A stretch of 64,000 nt of DNA from Peromyscus leucopus (GCF_004664715.2 NC_051084.1:65585334-65649333); one strand, 5' to 3'; shown: positions 46,593 through 59,458, counted from the first letter of the stretch. Translations and numbers: made by a program. The notes: generated by a model not told the origin, from the letters alone.

Positions 46593-47652
46593 AGAAAAAA
46601 GAGAAGAAAAGGCTAAAATGGCAGTAAGAGACAGAGACAGACAGACAGGAGTTAGCACTTTGAGTAGTTCGCACGATTGAATGGGAAATCATAGCAATTA
46701 CCTTAACACCAATCCCCAATTGTTTGAGCATCATCCTTGAGAATTTCAACTATCATGCATTTCTCAAATATTGTAGATAACAGGGACAGCACTAACCCCT
46801 GCTGCTAGAGAATAATTTGAGATTTAATAGGAAGAGATGAAGGTCTCTATGGAAACCAAACACTACATTTTGATAGACTGCTGAATAGGTATGAACTTAC
46901 TATTCTGGACTCAAGGAACTGATCAAGGAGGTTGCAAAGGGAAAGACCAAAGAAAAACACATGGGTCATCCAGGGAGCTCCAAAAGTCAATTCCAAGGAG
47001 GACTCGATGTGACCTCTTACACAGTGGACGTCGTATTGGTGCAGTTTGCTTGGCTTTTACTTGTTTCTGAATATGCTGCTCAAGGTTTGTTTGTGCTATT
47101 GTCAAATGAAGGTCTCTAGCTGAAAAGGCTTCAATCAAATCTGAAAATGGGGCCAACAAAAATAAAAGAATTATAAAGAAAAGAAAAAAGGATACAGCTT
47201 GAGGAAGGGCATGGTCATATAAAATTAAATAAATCTCAACAGAAATGCAACTGAATTGGAAATGTGTCTTAATGTAACTTACAGATACCAAGTTTTCTAA
47301 TAAATACAGAGTAGATGATTGCATGAAAATTTCTTTCTTGGCAATAATATTTCCTGTTTGGAAAACAGTGAGTTCTATTCTCAGAGCAAATTTTATCTCA
47401 AAAGGTGAGTGCCTCTTGCAGAAATAGCTCTGATTTTTTATTATATTTTATGGAATAGGTAGCATCAGAGATGTTGTGAGCAGGTGAGTCATATCCTGTG
47501 TCCTAGAAGATAAGGACATTAGAAAATGAGATCAACACAGCATTGTCCCTCTTTATGTCTCTACAGAAAACATACTCTCTCTTTCTCCCTGCTCCAGCAA
47601 GGAGGTGTACAGATGCACAGACATAAAAACACACAGAGGCAAACACAGGGAG

Positions 47653-47654
<2 letters not shown>
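46593..47654. other. Unassigned non-coding DNA
   Basis: No repeat or gene is recognised. The 133-codon minus frame (46923-47324) contains a hydrophobic stretch (FFLFFIILLFLLAPF), but nothing else supports a gene. Confidence 0.45.

Positions 47655-47702
<48 letters not shown>
47655..47702 (+). repeat. (CA)24 microsatellite
   Basis: Pure dinucleotide run. Confidence 0.97.
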
Positions 47703-47703
<1 letters not shown>

Positions 47704-50479
47704 ACAGCTAAGTTGTATTTACTTTACATTTTCCTCGGTTACCTGATCAGTCAAATAAATTTCACAGTTAAATTGATAACCATGACCACACATAGATGTT
47801 ATAGACATTGTCTAAATTATTTGTTGCTGTGAATCTAAATATCTCAGACTTCAATGTTTAAAAACAAGTCATGTGTTGTATCACAAGATCTCATGACCTG
47901 GGAAGTCAGGCAAGAAATGAGTGCATTAGGTAAAGATACACATATGTATGAAACTGATATAAAAGGTGACTTGGAGACACACCATGGCTTCATACAGATG
48001 CACACAGATGTCAGGTACCTAGTAGAAATGACTACAAAGTTAGGTGGAACTGTGATTGTTAATGGGAGAGCCTCAATGGGGCTCTCTCAATGGGGTTCCT
48101 CTGTTAAAGTTCCTAGGTCTCTTGCATGGCTTCCAGGGGTCTTAGGAGCCCTATGTGCCTGTGTGGATTTTGCAAGCTTCTTAAGACAGCCTTGGAAGCA
48201 CCACAATGTCACTTCTGCTACAGACTGTAAGTTATTACTAGTCTAACACTAAGAAGAAATTAGACTGATTCTTACTGCAGAAAGTACAAAATATTTAGGT
48301 CATCTTTAACCAATTGCAGCTGTGAAGATTAATGTTGAATTTAAATAAATGTTTGGACGAGTTTTTTATGGAAGCTGTGAAGCTCGTAGTGAATGTGGTA
48401 CTACATTACTGTATTAAGACCTCTCCCTTTAAAAGACAGGAAACTATATCTTAGTTTACAATCTGGTGTCAGGAGCAAACCATTTTCAAATATTGAAACA
48501 ATAAAACTTTTCAAAGAGACAGACACTGCCAGTTTTGTCTCACTGCTCTAAGACTTTGGAATGCGGCTTAATAGCCAGGTTTATACTCTTGCGTTATTAT
48601 TATCAAAGACTGGAATCCATTATTTTGACAATATTTGCTATATAAAATCAATTCAATAACCCAAATAGCCACAAGTTATTCTATAAAGAATTTTGTCACA
48701 TCTACATCTCAGCATGGCCTCTTGTTTTAAGGACATTTGTTTGTGAATACATACTTGAATCCATTGAGCATTACTTTTAAGAATCTTTTAGCAAACCACA
48801 ATAGTAGAATTTGCTTGTTCCTACAATTATGCAGTCATTTGTTGATGAAGTGAATCTTGATAGCAGGCTCCTCATGGGCTTCCCATTGCATTTGGTTTTA
48901 TTTGTAACACTAAGAGGAGGTTGGAGGCACAGTCTTCCATTTCCCCAATCTCACATAGGAATATGCTCAGCATCTGTGTGCTTACTTGGACCTAATGAAG
49001 CCCAGAAGCTCCTGTGTTTACCTTAGTGCTCCCTAAAGCACAACTTGAGCAAAGATAACAGTCACAGAATCAGCAGTCCCTCAGGTGCTGAGCAAGAAAT
49101 GACTGCACAGGGAGCCATGGGACATTCATACTGATTGCCAATGTTCTCTGACTGCAATTAAGAGGAAAGCAGAGTTTTACTTGTAATTTCCATAGAGGAG
49201 GGCCAGAATTTCCTTTGAACTCCAACGTACTGTTCTCAGAGACCTAGCTACGGCATCACTAACGAAATGGTTCAAAAGGTTAAATGGACACTGTTAGGAA
49301 ATACTCAAACTCCCTGATCCTCTGGTTCTTACAATTTTTCCTCTTCTGCAAGCTTTCTAAGCCTTAGGTGTGGGAGCATTTTGTAGATGTATCCTTTGGT
49401 ACCACATTTCTACATGTTGATTGGTTGTAGTTTTCCATAGTAAAACTAGTGTCTCTTGCAAAGAGAAATTTCTTTGATGAAGGTGGTAAGGGGGGCTTGG
49501 AGGGTTGAAAGAGAACAGAGAGGCATTGTAATTATAGTATAATCTCCAAACAAAGAAGGCTAATTGAACTCGGAACACCAGGCGCTCCCCAGGCAAGAGT
49601 GTTATTTAAAAACAATTTCACTATTGGTGGCTCACATCTCTCCACTCAGTGTTTAGTGGATCACATCTCTCCACTCAGCATTCCTCTCCTGTGCTTGGCA
49701 ATCACATCATACTCCAGGACCCACGTTGCGCCCTAGGTCTGAACTGTGTTTAACAACTGGGCTTGTTTGTCGGAGAAGAATCTTTAGATGAACACAATAG
49801 ATTTCAAATTTTTCAGATTTCTCATTGTCTATAGATCTTTCAACCATCTAGTACAAAAATCACAAAATGGATTGTTTTAGATGAAAGCTTGTAAAAGGCA
49901 GTGGTCTGTGCAGGCCTGAAGTCCAGTACCCTGGTCTTGATCTCTGCCCCTGTGTCCCTTGTCTCTCAAAGACTGTCTTGAACGCTACCTTCAGAAGCCG
50001 TTCTGATCCTCTCGTGATAGCTTCTTCTGTCTAGAACATTAACTAAACTAATTACAGAGACATTAATATTCTTCTGCCTGTACAGTACTATGTCCATCAC
50101 TGGCTGTTCTATCCACATACACAATAATCTTCTCAAAATTCATTTTCTTTTCTTTTGTCTCTGCAAAAATTCTGCAATGTATTGTTTTAAATGTTAATAT
50201 TATAATAATAAGGTTTTAATACGTACTTTTTGAGATTATAACTATATCATTTCTCTTTTTCCTCCCTCCAAAGCCTTATACATACCTCTCTTTGCTTTCT
50301 CTCAAATTCAAATGGACTCTCTTTTCATTAATTGTTGTTTTACACACACACACACCCATAAATACTTAATGCAACCTGCTCAGTCCATACAATGTTACTT
50401 GTATATATATCTTAACATGCACTGACAATTTTTTTTTCAAATAGAGAGTAACAAATGCACTTGTTAAAAGTATCTAAGG
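47703..50479. other. Unassigned non-coding DNA (2.8 kb), includes a 130-codon frame
   Basis: A plus-strand frame of 130 codons runs 47854-48246 outside any repeat I recognise. Its product (starting MFKNKSCVVSQDL) shows no motif known to me, and I see no promoter, splice-site series or polyadenylation signal tied to it. A small direct repeat (cacatctctccactcag) occurs twice at 49631-49678. No interspersed repeat is recognised. Confidence 0.4.
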
Positions 50480-51025
50480 AATTCAAAGGATACCTGACAA
50501 AATGTAAATGTCCCTCCTACTCCTGATTCTGAGTCACCTCCAAAGAAAAAAATCTTAACAGTTTCTTGTTCAGAGTTTCAATACAAGGTGCTGTACTTGT
50601 TAATACATTATTACATTAATACATCATTACTGTAAATAAGCTTTCAAAGGTCCTTATATGAGAAACATTGATTTACAAGTCTTTCTTTCTTAATTAAAAT
50701 TTTATAATTTGTAGTGATGTTTCCATGCTACCACATATTGATCCACTAAGCTATTTTAACAGTTATATATTATATTCTATTAGAGTAATACATAATAAAT
50801 GATTTGAGCAGTACTTTGCTAGCTACCTTTAGGTTATTTCCAATCTGTACCATGTTCAATATTGTTGTAAGCAAGTATTGTGCTATATCTATGGATATAT
50901 ATGATAATAATTATAGGAAAGTTTATTTAGAAGACAAAAATTCATTGATAGAGATATATTGCCAAATCACCTTTGGAAAATGTAGTTACATTCACATCAA
51001 ATGTCCATAACCTCATCGTGTATTT
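50480..51025 (-). mobile_element. Ancient L1M fragment, minus strand
   Basis: 'ctgattctgagtcacctcca', 'taacagtttcttgttcagag', 'ctttaggttatttccaatct' and 'gatatattgccaaatcacct' follow the reversed 3' region of L1M elements. Boundaries are approximate. Confidence 0.5.
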
Positions 51026-51029
51026 AAAA

Positions 51030-51232
51030 TTCAAAAATATGTATTTGTATATGTGTCTGTGTGAATATATTCCCATGATGGTCATAAAGCGGTCAGATCG
51101 CCTAAAGCTGGAGTTAAAATCAGTTGTGAACCACTTGACATGTGTGTACCTGATGTGGGGTCTGGGAACTGAACTAGGGTATTCTGCAATGCTGTCATGT
51201 ATTCCTTACCCCTGAGCCATCCTTCAAGCCCA
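51030..51232 (-). mobile_element. B3/B2-type SINE, minus strand, diverged
   Basis: The right end 'ttacccctgagccatccttc' plus 'aagcc' is the reversed tRNA-like head. 'gctggagttaaaatcagttg' and 'tgaaccactt' are the reversed body. Confidence 0.65.
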
Positions 51233-51438
51233 GCCCCACCCAAACTATATTTTCTAAAACCATCTGAAAAACAGGCCTGTGCAGAACTTAGAGGAATGGT
51301 ATTTGTGCTGGCTACTTCACAGTCTCATTCTGGCTGGCCAATCATATCACTGTTAACTTGACCATGCTGGGACGTATGACTTTCTAAAACCAAACAATTC
51401 TGTTCATTGGCATAATTGGCCTCCCCAGCAATTGTTTT

Positions 51439-51468
51439 CTGTTAAATTTCTTTCTTTCTTTCTTTCTT

Positions 51469-51505
<37 letters not shown>

Positions 51506-51664
51506 GTTTTTCAAGACAGGGTTTCTCTGTGTAGCTTTGCACCTTTCTTGGAACTCACTCTGTAGCCCAGGCTGGCCTCAAACTCACAGAGATCCGCCTG
51601 GCTCTGCCTCCCGAGTGCTGGGATTAAAGGCATGCTCCACCACCGCCCAGCCTGTTAAATTTCT
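51439..51664 (-). mobile_element. B1 SINE, cricetid type, minus strand, with 13-bp TSD
   Basis: The element proper is 51452-51651. It has a (TTTC)n/poly-T tract (the tail), then 'caagacagggtttctctgtg', 'tagctttgcacctttcttgg' and the end 'ccaccaccgcccagc'. It is flanked by 'ctgttaaatttct' at 51439-51451 and 51652-51664. The 132-codon plus frame across it is chance. Confidence 0.92.
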
Positions 51665-52059
51665 GTATTCTGTGTTTGAAACTGTCCATCTGATTTTTCC
51701 CAAACCATTATTACAAAAAGTAAATAGAATTTCCCAATTGAGTATCAAAGTATCATTTATCAATATGGCCTTACTATTTATTTATATAATTTTTTATTAC
51801 CAGTGGAATATATTTTCCAGAGTTTGTTAACATATGAATTTGTTTGCTTCAAGTTCATGTTTCCCAATTTTATTATTTTTTATAAATATTAATGATATAT
51901 TTTCTAATGCTTTGTCTATTCTAGATAACATAGCTCCTACTTTGTTCATTTAATCTTATCTTTAGCTATGATATATTTTAAAACAGTAAACAATAATTTA
52001 TCATAATCTTTTACCACAATTTTTAGTCTCTGAGACTTCTCAGTATTATCATAAAAAAC

Positions 52060-52292
52060 CAGAATAATAGCTCAATTATTAAGAGCACTGGCTGTTCTTT
52101 CCAAGGACCAGGGTTTGATTCCCAGCACCTACATGGAAGGCAGATCACAACTACATTTAATTTCACTTCCAGGGTATATGATGCTGTCTTCTGGACTCTG
52201 TGAGCACTAGGTAAGGATGTGATGCACAGATATACACATGGGCAAAACATCCATATAATTAGAATAATAAAATATAAAACTAAATAAAATAT
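52060..52292 (+). mobile_element. B3 SINE, plus strand
   Basis: Head 'taatagctcaattattaaga', then 'gcactggctgttctttccaa', body 'tgatgctgtcttctggactc', and an A-rich tail ending in 'aactaaataaaatatgg'. A B1 is inserted in its tail. Confidence 0.8.
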
Positions 52293-52481
52293 GGTTTTTG
52301 TTTTTGTTTTTGTTTTTTTTTTTTTTGGTTTTTCAAGACAGGGTTTCTCTATGTAGCTTTGCGCCTTTCCTGGAACTCACTTGGTAGCCCAGGCTGGCCT
52401 CAAACTCACAGAGATTCGCCTGCCTCTGCCTCCCAAGTGCTGGGATTAAAGGCATGCACCACCACTGCCCGGCAATAAAAT
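52283..52481 (-). mobile_element. B1 SINE in the tail of the B3, minus strand
   Basis: The element proper is about 52293-52473: (GTTTTT)n/poly-T tail, 'caagacagggtttctctatg' and 'tagctttgcgcctttcctgg', ending 'accaccactgcccggc'. 'aataaaat' at 52283-52290 and 52474-52481 is a possible 8-bp TSD, weak because it is low complexity. Confidence 0.9.
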
Positions 52482-52549
52482 GATTTATATTGAGGTACAT
52501 GTGTTAGTATTTTGTCTAGTTTTACATTATTGTTTAACTTTTGGATTTA

Positions 52550-52628
52550 ACTATATATCTATTTATCATTTCTCTCTATCTATCATCTACCATTCATTCA
52601 TCTATCGGTCTGTCTGTCTTTGTCTATC
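52550..52628 (+). repeat. Degenerate (TCTA)/(TGTC) tetranucleotide tract
   Basis: Broken array: 'ctctctatctatcatctacc', 'attcattcatctatcggtct' and 'gtctgtctttgtctatctc'. Confidence 0.75.
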
Positions 52629-52705
52629 TCAGGTTTTCAGCAATGAAATTAGTAACTTTTCTCATTGCCATCCAGACTGATGATCCAGAAAAATCTAAGC
52701 TATCC

Positions 52706-52990
52706 ACTGGGCTGGAGCAGTAGCTCAGTAGTGAAATGTTTGTCTTTTGAAACACAAGAACCTGAGTTGGAGTCCAGGATCTAAGGGTTTACCTCATTTT
52801 GTTCTGTTTTAAATCAAGCTTGTTGGTCAACATTTGTAATCCCAACAACAGGACACTAGGAGGTAGAGACAGATGTTCTCTGGGGCTCATTAGCCACCCT
52901 AGTCAGTTGGTAAGGAACAGAGCCCTTTTTTAAAAAGGGGGTCAGTGCTTAGGGAACAAAGCTCAGGGTTGTCTCTGAACTCTACATGTA
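52706..52990 (+). mobile_element. B4-type SINE, plus strand, diverged
   Basis: A tRNA-like start, 'gggctggagcagtagctcag', is followed by a B1-like part, 'ggtcaacatttgtaatccca' and 'aggaggtagagacagatg', and then 'gtcagttggtaaggaacaga'. This order fits B4-type composites. Confidence 0.5.
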
Positions 52991-53472
52991 CATATCTACA
53001 CCTTTACACCCACAAGAAACTCCATTTCATGTAGGGTTTTTTTTTTCGTGACTAAAATCAATTTTATGATTTATTAATGTACCACTTGTATATTTTTATG
53101 TTTTGGTCTTTATGGGTCCAGGAGCTGTATATTATTCACACATTCAGAGTATTTTGATTGCTTAAGTTTACCGTGCACTTTAGAATTGGTTTAAAGGACA
53201 TTCCTTCCTTCTTATCAGGATTTGTATTTAACAGTTAAAATTAGTTTTCTTGAGTAAAAGTTACCTTGTCAATTTTGTAGGGATTTAATACATTTACAGA
53301 CTAATTATGATTTGAATCTGAAATCTCAACCTTGTAGATTTGGGGGAAGCAAGTGGATTCTGAGAGCTCTAGCTAATTAATAGAATAATTCCTTCATACA
53401 TTCATAAAATAATAGCATTATAGAGGCTAGTGGAGAACTAGGAAATGTAGTTTATTTATAGGAAATAGGGAA
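52991..53472. other. Unassigned non-coding DNA
   Basis: AT-rich, nothing recognised. Confidence 0.5.
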
Positions 53473-53840
53473 TGTTGTGGGATATTTGTACACTATGTGA
53501 AGATGTGTTGCTGTGATTGGTATAATATGAAGCTGAATGGCAAGTAGCTAGGCAGGAGACATAGGCAGGACTTCCAGGGGAAAAAAAAGAGAGGAACTAG
53601 GGATAATGTAAGGAGTGCAAGAGAGATGCCAACAAAACACAGAGGGAGTCGGACATACAGAATGAAAGAAAATAAAAAGCCACAGGGCAAAATATCGATT
53701 AATATAAATGGGTTAATTTAAGTTAAGGGCGGTAGGACAAGCCTAAGCTAAGGCTGGATTTCCATGATTAATAATAAGTCTCCATGTTGAAATTTTGTGC
53801 TGCTGGTGGAGAGGAAAGTCAGGCTAGAGAGGCAACCAGG
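53473..53840 (+). mobile_element. Rodent ERV LTR common in cricetids, plus strand
   Basis: It starts 'tgttgtgggatatttgtaca', continues 'agctgaatggcaagtagcta', 'ggcaggacttccagggg', 'atgggttaatttaagttaag' and 'ggacaagcctaagctaaggc', and reaches 'attaataataagtctccatg'. I recall this as a frequent LTR in hamster and deer-mouse DNA. It is solitary, with no internal retroviral sequence nearby. Its family name is not assigned. Confidence 0.65.
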
Positions 53841-54334
53841 GGCATGGTCTGCACAGATATGTGCTGTCCCTGGCTGTTCCTAGCTTTATTTCCTCTTCTT
53901 TTCTTTTGAAATTTTTTTGCTTGCTGTCTATTGTGTGGTGAGAAGTTCAGCCCCACTCTGTTCTCTCTGCCATGAGGCTCTGCCTGACCAAAAGCTCCTA
54001 CATAAGGGATTCAAGCAACTAGGGCTGAAGTCTTTGAAATCATGAACTAAGATGAATTTTTCCTCCCTTAAGTTTTTTTTCTCAGAAATTTGATTGTAAG
54101 AAGTACACTGGTACACTAATCTATAAAGGATTACTCTTTTGCATAGTATGTATCATTTCTATTGATAATTTTTAAAATTATAACTTCAAACTAATGATCC
54201 TAGATTAAAGGTTTCCTTTGTATGGAATGTGCTGTTTAATCTCCAAATATTTTATCCCAAATGTGGTCATTTTTTTCTCAGAATTTTCCCACTACGCATT
54301 CTATTTATTCTTTTTTATTTTAATTATTTTTCAG
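53841..54334. other. Unassigned non-coding DNA
   Basis: Nothing recognised. Confidence 0.45.
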
Positions 54335-54548
54335 ATTTTTATTTTATCATATATGCATGGGTATTTTGTCTGCATGTGTGTCTGTGCTCCATGTGTGCAC
54401 AGGGCCCAAGGAGGCCAGAAGAGGACATGCATCTACTAGAACTGGAGTTACAGATGGTTGTGAGCCACCATGTGGGTGCTGTGAAGTCAACCCAGATCCT
54501 CTGGAAGAGCAGCCAGTGCTCTTAACCACTGGGCCCTCTCTCCAGCCC
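54335..54548 (-). mobile_element. B3/B2 SINE, minus strand
   Basis: The right end 'gtgctcttaaccactgggcc' and 'ctctctccagccc' is the reversed head. 'agatggttgtgagccaccat' and 'gtgtgcacagggcccaagga' are the reversed body. Frames of up to 98 codons across it are not genes. Confidence 0.88.
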
Positions 54549-55519
54549 AATGTTCTTTATAGTTAGAAAAGCTACTACTATAAAACTTTCTTAAATTGAA
54601 AATAAATTCATCTCTCATATAAAACATCCTAACCACAGTTTTCCTTCCCTCTATTTCTCCCATATCCCTCTGCTATCTCTTCTCTCCCCCAGATCCACTC
54701 TCCCATCTAAATGGTCATTACAAAGATAGATGTGCATTTACACTGATGTAAAACAAAGAAAGGATCGGAAAAAGATAGCAGATTTCATTCATCCCCGCAG
54801 ATAACATTGGTAGGTGCCTTTTACTGATACGCATCATCAGCTGTACTTGAAGACAGATGACCCATGTGGGGAGAAGAGTGTTCAGATGACCCACAGTGAT
54901 AAATGTTCTTTTCTAATTTTCTATCAGAGACTCTGAGAGGAAACTGTAAAAATAATAACTTTATTTCTCTTATATTTTAAAAATAGGACCCAAAAGCTTT
55001 TACAGACATAATTATCAGCCCTAGTAGATCAGCTCTGAGTTAACCAGAGGAGTTTATCCTGTAGAATTATCCTGACACGAACAGCTACAGTTTTCCAAAA
55101 CAGTGAGACTTCTGAAGTCATGCTAGCCTGGAAGGTTGCAAGCTATCCTGCTTCAAGTGAGTCACAGACTAAGTAAGAACGTGGGAAGAGGGGGAGCATC
55201 TTTTGCTTCTGAAAGCTGACAGCCAGCAAGAGATTGGCAAGCTCAGATTAAAATGTCAAAACCTTCCACAGCCCATAAAGCTTTGAGTGGGCACCTTTAA
55301 CTACAGATGATGCCACATTTTTGGGCTATTGTTGGTCTATAATTTCATGAGACCATGAACAGAGGGCTTTTCTAAATCGTGCCCAGGCATCTAACCCAAG
55401 AAAACAGTTACAACAATTTGTTATATATAGAAATACCAAAGCAATATGATTTAAGGAGCCCAAACTGGCAATTTTGACTATAAGAAGAGATCCAGGGTCC
55501 ATCATAGGTAGCACTTCAT
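54549..55519. other. Unassigned non-coding DNA
   Basis: Nothing recognised. Confidence 0.5.
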
Positions 55520-55745
55520 TTAGTTACTATTTCTGTATTATCCAGTTCTTGGTGACAACAACAAAACACCTGATATTAACTTCTGGTGAGAAAAGGCTTA
55601 TTTGGCTCACAGTCCTAGTGGTCATGGCCACGAGTGGACAGAGCACTCGCGGCTATCAGAAGTTAGTGGGAGTGCTGCCTGGTAAAGAGAAAAGTTCTCA
55701 CGGTAAAGCCAGGAAGGATGGGAGGAAAATGAAGGACCTCTCTGT
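55520..55745 (-). mobile_element. MaLR-type LTR fragment, minus strand
   Basis: 'ttctgtattatccagttctt' and 'gacaacaacaaaacacctga' with 'gaaaaggcttatttggctca' are the reversed 3' end of a rodent MaLR-type LTR. A second copy starts straight after it. Confidence 0.5.
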
Positions 55746-56105
55746 TAGCTTCCCATCGCTAGCTAAAACAGGTAAAATAATCACTACAATAAGGGAAAAA
55801 GACTTATTGGGCCTGACAGTCTCGGGGATTTAGTGCATGATCACTTGGCCCTGTGGCTTTGGTCCTGTGTAACACATTATATTTCAATGGAGCCAATAGT
55901 TCAAAGGAGCCGATCCCCACATCTGACCCACAAAATAATAAAAGACTAGAATCAACCAGGGCAACAAGTACTCTTTGGGGTGGATATAACTCCCTGGTAT
56001 CTAAATTTCCTCCATGAGGCTCTACCTCATTAAGGCCCCCACCACCTCCAAATAGTGGCACCTGATGGGGGCAGGGGGGTGACAACATGAAAACAATGGC
56101 CATCT
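55746..56105 (-). mobile_element. Second MaLR-type LTR fragment, minus strand
   Basis: It starts again with 'tgttagcttcccatcgctag' and 'gggaaaaagacttattgggc', then 'tgatcacttggccctgtggc' and 'ttaaggcccccaccacctcc'. It directly follows the preceding LTR fragment in the same orientation. Confidence 0.5.
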
Positions 56106-58170
56106 CTAATCTTTTTCTTCACGTGTAAATCAGAAATACAATGTTCAGACTTCATGCCTGTAATGAACATGGGTGAACTAAAGCAAAATGTGTATTTAAT
56201 ACAATGCTTAATACACTATGAATAGTCAGATAATTGTAGCAGTGGCTTGCAGAGAAAAACTTTATTTTTGGATTGTTAATATTCATCGTTCATTTTAGGC
56301 CAACTCCACAGGATACAGGGATAGATTTAGAAGCAATTAGGCATCTGCGGAAATAATTTTCTGAAACATCAGATTTTATATATCTTCCAGATTTAAAGTG
56401 TCTGAGACTTAAGACTAGTGAATACAGCTAAATGACATCCTGAACTCTGAAAGAGTTGATAAAGTTGCCAGTTTTATGAGTGACAGCACTTTAAGCCTAA
56501 ATGTAATCTCTTTGAAAAGAGTGTTCCTAATATCACACTTCTTCCTTCAGTTATGATTTATATGAAAATGATCTAGAGTCTGGTCCCTGCGTGAGAGATT
56601 AATTGTCAGTAACACTGGCAGACAGCCTTGGATGTTATGCAAAGGAACTTTGTCTTCCTTCTGAAGAGGATGGAGGCCAATAAAGAACTGCAAGAGAAAG
56701 AATGTAGAGACTATGAAAATGAGCACAAAATAACTGTTATTTTTGCAAGAGTTAAGATTTCCTTTGTTTTTATTCTTTAAAAAATTATTTATCTTTTTGA
56801 TCAAAGGAACATCAATGGATTTAATACAAGTCAACGCCTGAAATGTGTTCACACATTTAAAATAGTATATGTTAACTTACACACTTTCATATTTATCCAG
56901 AATATTTGTCTCAATCCAAAATATTTGGAAGCACAGAGCATGTTTCTGAAGAAAGAAAAACAAGACAATGCTTTCCATTAAAATACAGTTTCCCAGTGAA
57001 AAGCAACCGCCATATTCATCATTCCAGGAGTTCAGTTATCACGGACTGACACTCATGATTAAGGCCTGGAAAGTTTTAGCTAACATTATGGTGCAAATTT
57101 GTTGAAGCATTTAATGTACTTTTTAACTAAGCAGACATCATTAGGTTTTTTTTTTTTTAATAAGACCCCAAACTAGCACTGTGCCTGTCACCTACTTCTG
57201 AAAGGTTTGCTTTGATAGTGAGGAGAAAGGATCAGGGAGATGGCTTTATTTTGTAAGTTGTTGCTCCTGCACAAATGAATATCAGAGCAAGACCTACACT
57301 CTTGTTTTCAACATTTGAAATATACTTGGAAACTATGTGAAATAACATGGTTCTGACACTGAGTAGTAATGCAGGAAGTACCTGTATTACTGATAAAAGG
57401 ACTATTTATTTAAGTATTATATTGGGGGAAACCACACATTAATACAGGGTAAGGCAGATTCAGTCTCAGAGTCTTGGAAGGCTGAGAACTGGTCCCATGC
57501 TGCTTCACGCAGCCTGATTCAGTCTCCACCATCCAAGAGCAAGAGAGAGAGCAAGAGCTAGAGTCAGAGAGAGAGAAGGGGTGTGTGCTCCCCAGGTCTT
57601 AACCTAGCCAAGAGACCACACCCTAGGAGCTGGTATCCCAAGGCCACAGGAGGAATGAATACCCATTACAGAGTAGAAGGAAGTTAAGATGCAATTCTTT
57701 GAAGAAGAGAAGTAAGCAAAGTGGACTTTCCAAAGTCACCACATGCTTTCATGAGCAGGCTTCAAAGTTGAAGCAAAGGTTGAGCCTTGCAGTCTCATTA
57801 AAGGGAAGACAAAGAGATCAGAATTGGAGGAAACCATGGTTTTAAAATGGAGTATCAGAACTTAGAGAAGAGCTGAAATACAGAGCTCTAAATAGGGCAG
57901 CAGATTAGAAACTGAGTACTGACCTGAGCTACATGAAAAGTAGCTAATTGCAATCAGAAATGTCAACCAAACACCCTTAGAAAGAAAGGAGCAGAAACAA
58001 TCCACTGACTTTAAAAATGGTGAGAAGAGTTTATCTTTCCCTCAGACATCCAAGAAAATAACTATAACATCTGTAATATCCAGTAAGATCTACAGAATTT
58101 TTTTGTCCAAATAGCATGATTTATTAATCTTAGATAAGAGGATTCTTTGGATCACTGATAAAAAAAAAGT
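56106..58170. other. Unassigned DNA; LTR-like stretch around 57415-57670
   Basis: No gene is recognised. 'ggtcccatgctgcttcacgc' ... 'accctaggagctggtatccc', with a GA-rich part (57536-57578), has the look of a rodent LTR that I cannot name. Confidence 0.35.
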
Positions 58171-58352
58171 GGAGGCTGGAGAGATGCCTCGTGGATTACA
58201 AGAACTTTTGATGGATATCTGAGATGTGTTTCCAGCATTCAAGGCAGATGGCTCACATCTGCCTGATTCTAGCTCCGTGGGGATCTGACACCTGTGACTT
58301 CCGTAGGCACCTGCACTCATGCACACTCCTACACACATACACATATAACTAA
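58171..58352 (+). mobile_element. B2/B3 SINE, plus strand
   Basis: Head 'ggaggctggagagatgcctc', body 'cagatggctcacatctgcct' and 'ggggatctgacacctgtgac', and a CA-rich end, 'ctacacacatacacatataa'. Confidence 0.75.
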
Positions 58353-59458
58353 AAATGATAATGAACTACAAGTGTGTCAGTGATTTAACAACATTCCAAC
58401 ACAAAGTCTAACAACAGAAAACTGAATTTTCTAAGATTAGCACCTAGTCTTCAATGAACACATTTTCAGTAATTCAGGAAAATATGACTTATAGAAAGCA
58501 GAAAAAGAAGAGCCAACAGAAACTATTGTAGAAATAACACACAAGTATACAAGAGAAGCTAAAAAACTTGGATAAACAAGCCCCGCACGCTCACAGCAGA
58601 GAACTTCACAAACACCGTGAAGAAAGAAAAGGAAGACTTTCCAGACACAAATTGGATTTCCTACTGAAAATTCATAATTTTAATATAGAAAGTAAGCACG
58701 TGGGCTGGATGGACAGCTGACTTGAAGAATTCTAAGTTCAGAATGTGTGTTAGACAAAAATCAAGGTGACCAATCAAGAATCTGCACTTTTACTGAAGAT
58801 AAGCATATCCACCAAAAACAGACTAGGACAGGATAATGATGAGAGCATAACAAACAAAAGAAACATTGTTGGTGTTTTGTTTTGTTTTTTACATTGGATA
58901 CTGGATGTTCGCCCGAGGCTTGCAGGTTACATAGCACCCGTGGGAGAGGTAGAAGCTTGAAAAGATGGTGACTAACAGACAGTCCTCAGTTCACTGGGAG
59001 CATACTCACAATGAAGATTGTGAGACAGTCTGTTCTTACTCCTCTTTTGCTTCTGAGCTATGAGGTGAATAATTTTGTGCTGACACACTCCTACCATGAT
59101 GTGCTGACTCACCAACACTGAAAGTATGGTGGCCATCAATCATTGGCTGGAACTGTGAACTACAGTTATTTTCTTTATTTGTCTTTATATGTTTACCATT
59201 TTAGTTATTTTGTTACATTCACAAAGCTTACTCACAAAAAAAGAGCAAAAATAAACTCAAAACTGACTCTTTTAGATGACTAAAGCAGAAGAAATTTTTA
59301 GTGAGGCTGAACAAAAGGAGAAAACAGTGAGTGCAAGAAAGAGGGGAAGTAATTTTGATCCCCCAAATGTAGGGAACAAATAGAACTGCAACTGTTTGCC
59401 AATGAGTTGAGAAACTTGAGAGAAAAAGACAAGTTCCTTGTAAAACAACAGTTAGCTG
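58353..59458. other. Unassigned non-coding DNA
   Basis: Nothing recognised. Confidence 0.5.

Noticed and set aside
46923..47324. 133-codon minus-strand frame with a hydrophobic stretch, a possible membrane protein
   Set aside because: The hydrophobic run comes from an A/T-rich homopolymeric stretch. There are no gene signals and no recognised family.
51432..51830. 132-codon plus-strand frame
   Set aside because: It starts in poly-T and is antisense to a B1 SINE (LSWNSLCSPGWPQTHRDPPGSASRVLGLKA is the usual B1 antisense peptide).
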